A DNA stretch of 64,000 nucleotides. Source: an uncultured Prevotellaceae bacterium. Its GTDB lineage: Bacteria > Bacteroidota > Bacteroidia > Bacteroidales > Bacteroidaceae. The stretch covers positions 1 to 64,000 of the forward strand of contig CAMVJU010000003.1 in NCBI GenBank assembly GCA_947167935.1, read 5' to 3'. The position numbers and the translations under genes are program-made. Below, piece by piece: positions 61,616 to 64,000 of this stretch. Position 1 is the first letter of the stretch. Each line of letters starts with the position of its first letter. The notes below the pieces were generated by a model that searched no databases, was not told where the DNA came from, and saw only the letters and a list, made by a program, of their open reading frames with translations.

Positions 61616-62849
61616 TGTTTGCGGGCGCACGACCGACACGCAGCTCGGCAGCCATGAACTCCATGTCGGCAGCCACATGGGCGAAGAACTGGCGATAGCC
61701 CTCGCAGAGATAGTTCAGGCCGGGCTCGCCGTAGCAGTCGTTGATGAAGCGGTTCTTGGGGCACTCGCCGTTGCAGGCGAAAAGGAACTCACACTCACGG
61801 CATTGGCGAGGCAGGGCGTCACGCTTCTGGCGTCCGAAATTCAGTTGACACTCACCATAAAGCATGGCGGTGAGCGTCTTTTTTTTGATGTTGCCTAAAC
61901 GATATTCAGGAAAGACGAAATGGTCGCAGCTATAGACGCTGCCGTCGGCCTCCATCACGGCAGCATGACCGCATGTGGGCGCCATCGAACAGACACCCGG
62001 CGGTTCTCCTACCCAATTGGCCAAAGTGGCGTCGAAAAGCTGCACGAAAATCTTTCCCACATCGCGCTTCACCCACTCATCGTAGACGGCACAGAGGAAA
62101 CGGCCCCATTGCTGGGGAGTGATGCACTCTTCTTTCCTCTCTCCTCTATCCTCTCTCCTCTTTCCTCTCTCCTCTATTCTCTCTCCCTTTTCCACCACCG
62201 GCGTAAACTGTAGGAACTGACAACCGATGTCGCGGAAGAAACGGTAGAACTCCACGGGATGGTCGGCGTTGGCGGCGTTGACTGTGGCCATCGCGTTCCA
62301 TTGCACACCGTGCTTGTTCAGCAGGCCGATGCCGCCCATGATGTCATGAAAAGGGGTGTGAAGTGAGAGGTGTGAGGTGTGAGATGAAGGGGGAGAGGTG
62401 TGAGGTGAGAGGTGAGATGAGGCGTGATATGAGCGGAGGATGTTGAGATGCTCAGGCCCGTCGATGCTGATGCCCACGAGGAAATTGTTCTCACGCAAGA
62501 ACTCGCACCACTCGTCGGTGAGCAGGGTGCCGTTGGTCTGTATGCAGTTGTCTATCTGCAAGCCCTGACCATAGCGACGCTGCAGCTCGAGGGCTTTCCT
62601 GTAGAACGAGAGGGGGCGCAGCAACGGCTCGCCTCCATGCCAGGTGAAGAGCACCTGCGGCATTGTCTGCGCCTCGAGATACTGTCGGGTGAACTCCTCC
62701 AGCAACTGCTCGCTGAGCAGCGCGTTACCCTTTTCCTGATAATAGCAGTATTGGCACGCCATGTTGCAACGCGAGCCAACAGGCTTCAGCATCACGTAGA
62801 GCGGCCGGGCGAAAGGGATAGCGGTAGCAAAATCTTCTTTACTCTTCAC
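61593..62849 (-). CDS. anaerobic sulfatase-maturating enzyme (radical SAM)
   Basis: The enzyme converts Cys or Ser of sulfatases to formylglycine in the cytoplasm. The radical SAM cluster motif is C-N-M-A-C-Q-Y-C (Cys28, 32, 35), followed by W-H-G-G-E-P-L-L, and the SPASM-type C-terminal cysteines include C-R-E-C-E-F-L-F-A-C-N-G-E-C-P-K. It starts at a GTG (62849) overlapping the end of the sulfatase gene by 11 bp. Two low-complexity inserts are seen: S-S-H-L-S-P-H-T-S-P (62350-62432) and an E/R/K-rich one (62127-62193); both lie in loops, so activity is expected. Confidence 0.93.
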   Translation of the reverse strand: MKSKEDFATAIPFARPLYVMLKPVGSRCNMACQYCYYQEKGNALLSEQLLEEFTRQYLEAQTMPQVLFTWHGGEPLLRPLSFYRKALELQRRYGQGLQIDNCIQTNGTLLTDEWCEFLRENNFLVGISIDGPEHLNILRSYHASSHLSPHTSPPSSHTSHLSLHTPFHDIMGGIGLLNKHGVQWNAMATVNAANADHPVEFYRFFRDIGCQFLQFTPVVEKGERIEERGKRREDRGERKEECITPQQWGRFLCAVYDEWVKRDVGKIFVQLFDATLANWVGEPPGVCSMAPTCGHAAVMEADGSVYSCDHFVFPEYRLGNIKKKTLTAMLYGECQLNFGRQKRDALPRQCRECEFLFACNGECPKNRFINDCYGEPGLNYLCEGYRQFFAHVAADMEFMAAELRVGRAPANIMTQAGR

Positions 62850-64000
62850 TTATCGGATAGTTGGGCGAAGGCGTGCGCAACTGGCGCATCATCTGCTCCA
62901 TCTGCAGCAGCAGCTCGGGGTATTGGTCAGCGAGGTTGTGCTCCTCGTAGGGATCTTCCTTGATGCGGTAGAGCTCCAACGGAGCGCCTTTCTTCACGCT
63001 GACGGCCTTCCAGCCGTTCCAGCGCAAGGCACGCTGCTTGCCAGGAAACTCCCAATAGAGCGGTCGGCTGTCGGTGTCGATGTTTTGCCCGAAGAACAGT
63101 GGCGAGATGTCCACACCGTCGGTCTTCTGCGGCAGGCCCTGCTCGCTATCCGTCAGCGCAGCCAGCGTAGGCATGAAGTCGGCAAAATAGACGAGGTTGT
63201 CGATTTGTCGGGCAGGCACGCGGCCGGGCTGGTTGACGATGAGTGGCACGCGGATGCCGCCCTCGTAGAGCTGGCCCTTGCGTCCCTTCAATCCTGCGCC
63301 GCAGTTCAGTTCCTTCAGCGGTGCCATCACCGCAGCGCCATTGTCGCTGGCGAAGATGACAAGGGTGTTTTCACGCAGTCCAAGAGCGTCGAGGGTACCC
63401 AACAGACGGCCGATGTTATAGTCCATGTGGGTGACAAGGGCGGCATAGCGCTTGGTGTTGGCGCTCCAGTCGCCCTGCTCGTCATACCACGAGGTGTCGT
63501 CGATGTTGTAAGGCTCGTGAGGCGCGTCGTAGCCGAGGAAGAGGAAAAAGGCGTTGTCCTTGTTGCGATGGATGAACTGGATGGCATCGTCGGTAGAAAT
63601 CTCCGTGTTATGGCGCACATGGGCATCGTGCTCGTTCTCGCTGATGGTGATGAGCGAGTCGCCGTGCAGGCGGTAGTAGGGATAGTAATAGGGCGCGTTG
63701 CTGTGGACGGTCGAGATGGTCCATCCGTAGAACTCGTGGAAGCCGCGATGATTGGGTGCCGCCTGCGGGTCGTAGCCGTCAAGGTGCCACTTGTTCACGA
63801 GGCAGGTGCGATAGCCTCCTGTAGAGATGACGGTAGCAATGGTGGTGTCCTGCGGCAGCAGGTTGGCGCGACGCACAATGGTGGTGTCGCCCTGCGGATT
63901 GATCTTCAGGCCCATCAGTCCTCCAGCATAGCATTGGTTGTCGCGAATGCGGGTATTGCCGCTGTTGCGACCTGTCATCAGCGAACAACGCGACGGCGAG
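62839..64000 (-). CDS. sulfatase, N-terminus beyond the window
   Basis: About 387 residues of a formylglycine-dependent sulfatase are visible. The first codons within the window read S-P-S-R-C-S-L-M-T-G-R, the active-site signature just after the modified residue, whose last base (C on the coding strand at 64000) fits a TGC Cys codon. Further on are N-K-W-H-L-D-G, D-A-P-H-E-P-Y, the metal-binding S-D-N-G-A and L-K-G-R-K-G-Q-L-Y-E-G-G-I-R-V-P. It should desulfate host or plant glycans in the periplasm. The maturase gene overlaps its 3' end, so they are co-expressed. Confidence 0.93.
   Translation of the reverse strand, partial: SPSRCSLMTGRNSGNTRIRDNQCYAGGLMGLKINPQGDTTIVRRANLLPQDTTIATVISTGGYRTCLVNKWHLDGYDPQAAPNHRGFHEFYGWTISTVHSNAPYYYPYYRLHGDSLITISENEHDAHVRHNTEISTDDAIQFIHRNKDNAFFLFLGYDAPHEPYNIDDTSWYDEQGDWSANTKRYAALVTHMDYNIGRLLGTLDALGLRENTLVIFASDNGAAVMAPLKELNCGAGLKGRKGQLYEGGIRVPLIVNQPGRVPARQIDNLVYFADFMPTLAALTDSEQGLPQKTDGVDISPLFFGQNIDTDSRPLYWEFPGKQRALRWNGWKAVSVKKGAPLELYRIKEDPYEEHNLADQYPELLLQMEQMMRQLRTPSPNYPISEE

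Overview
The window is a chromosomal segment of a member of the Bacteroidales, most likely a Prevotella-type gut or rumen bacterium. The evidence is the Bacteroidetes promoter signature (TTTG about 20 nt before TAnnTTTG) in front of many genes, near-absence of Shine-Dalgarno sequences, a hybrid two-component system of the Bacteroides type, anaerobic sulfatase maturase next to a sulfatase, MeaB (propionate metabolism), and many exported glycan hydrolases. No rRNA, CRISPR or integrase genes were seen; one tRNA (His) is present.

Layout. 0-4.4 kb: a small secreted protein, a relic of an AAA ATPase, an aldose epimerase, an SPFH/Arc pair and mnmA. 4.4-20 kb: a glycan-use cluster headed by a 1320-residue hybrid sensor/AraC regulator, followed by SGNH esterase, HGSNAT-like acyltransferase, two small exported proteins, a PL11 rhamnogalacturonan lyase, a GPH symporter, GH10 xylanase and GH43, with a convergent GH89. 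No SusC/SusD pair is present, so uptake by the symporter is the visible import route. 20-25.3 kb: an accessory patch with an IS3-family element (likely -1 frameshift), a BRO-N protein, a Nudix hydrolase carrying a 75-nt in-frame palindromic insert, a ketopantoate reductase flanked by 67-bp direct repeats, and a dead RhuM gene. 25.3-41.7 kb: SNF2 helicase, S41 protease relic, tRNA-His with duplicated terminators, secG, a conserved Bacteroidales protein, a sigma-54 activator fused in frame to LptE, TrmH/SpoU methyltransferase, ribD, subtilase, GH20, ispH, meaB and a DUF1573 protein. 41.7-51.3 kb: a very large alpha-2-macroglobulin, an intergenic region of repeats and a 36-bp perfect palindrome, an AEC permease and clpB. 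51.3-57.5 kb: a divergent locus of a GalK/galacturonokinase-like GHMP kinase, a GT2-DUF4922 (GalT/HIT-like) fusion, a SpoIID-domain protein without signal peptide, and an AmpG-like permease. 57.5-64 kb: two duplicated lipoproteins, serine acetyltransferase, a PQQ-propeller protein, a sulfatase maturase and the C-terminal part of a sulfatase that runs off the window.

Two things stand out. First, at least ten genes carry short in-frame low-complexity inserts built from a 7-bp CTCACCT unit or from GAGGAAAG-like purine words. The CTCACCT type always lies in the orientation that lacks stop codons and encodes L-T-S-H-L-S-P heptads. Second, the 51-57 kb locus combines a sugar-1-kinase, a putative sugar-1-phosphate nucleotidylyltransferase fused to a glycosyltransferase, a glycan-active SpoIID domain and a muropeptide-type permease behind mirrored promoters. 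This reads as a candidate undescribed sugar or muropeptide salvage route.
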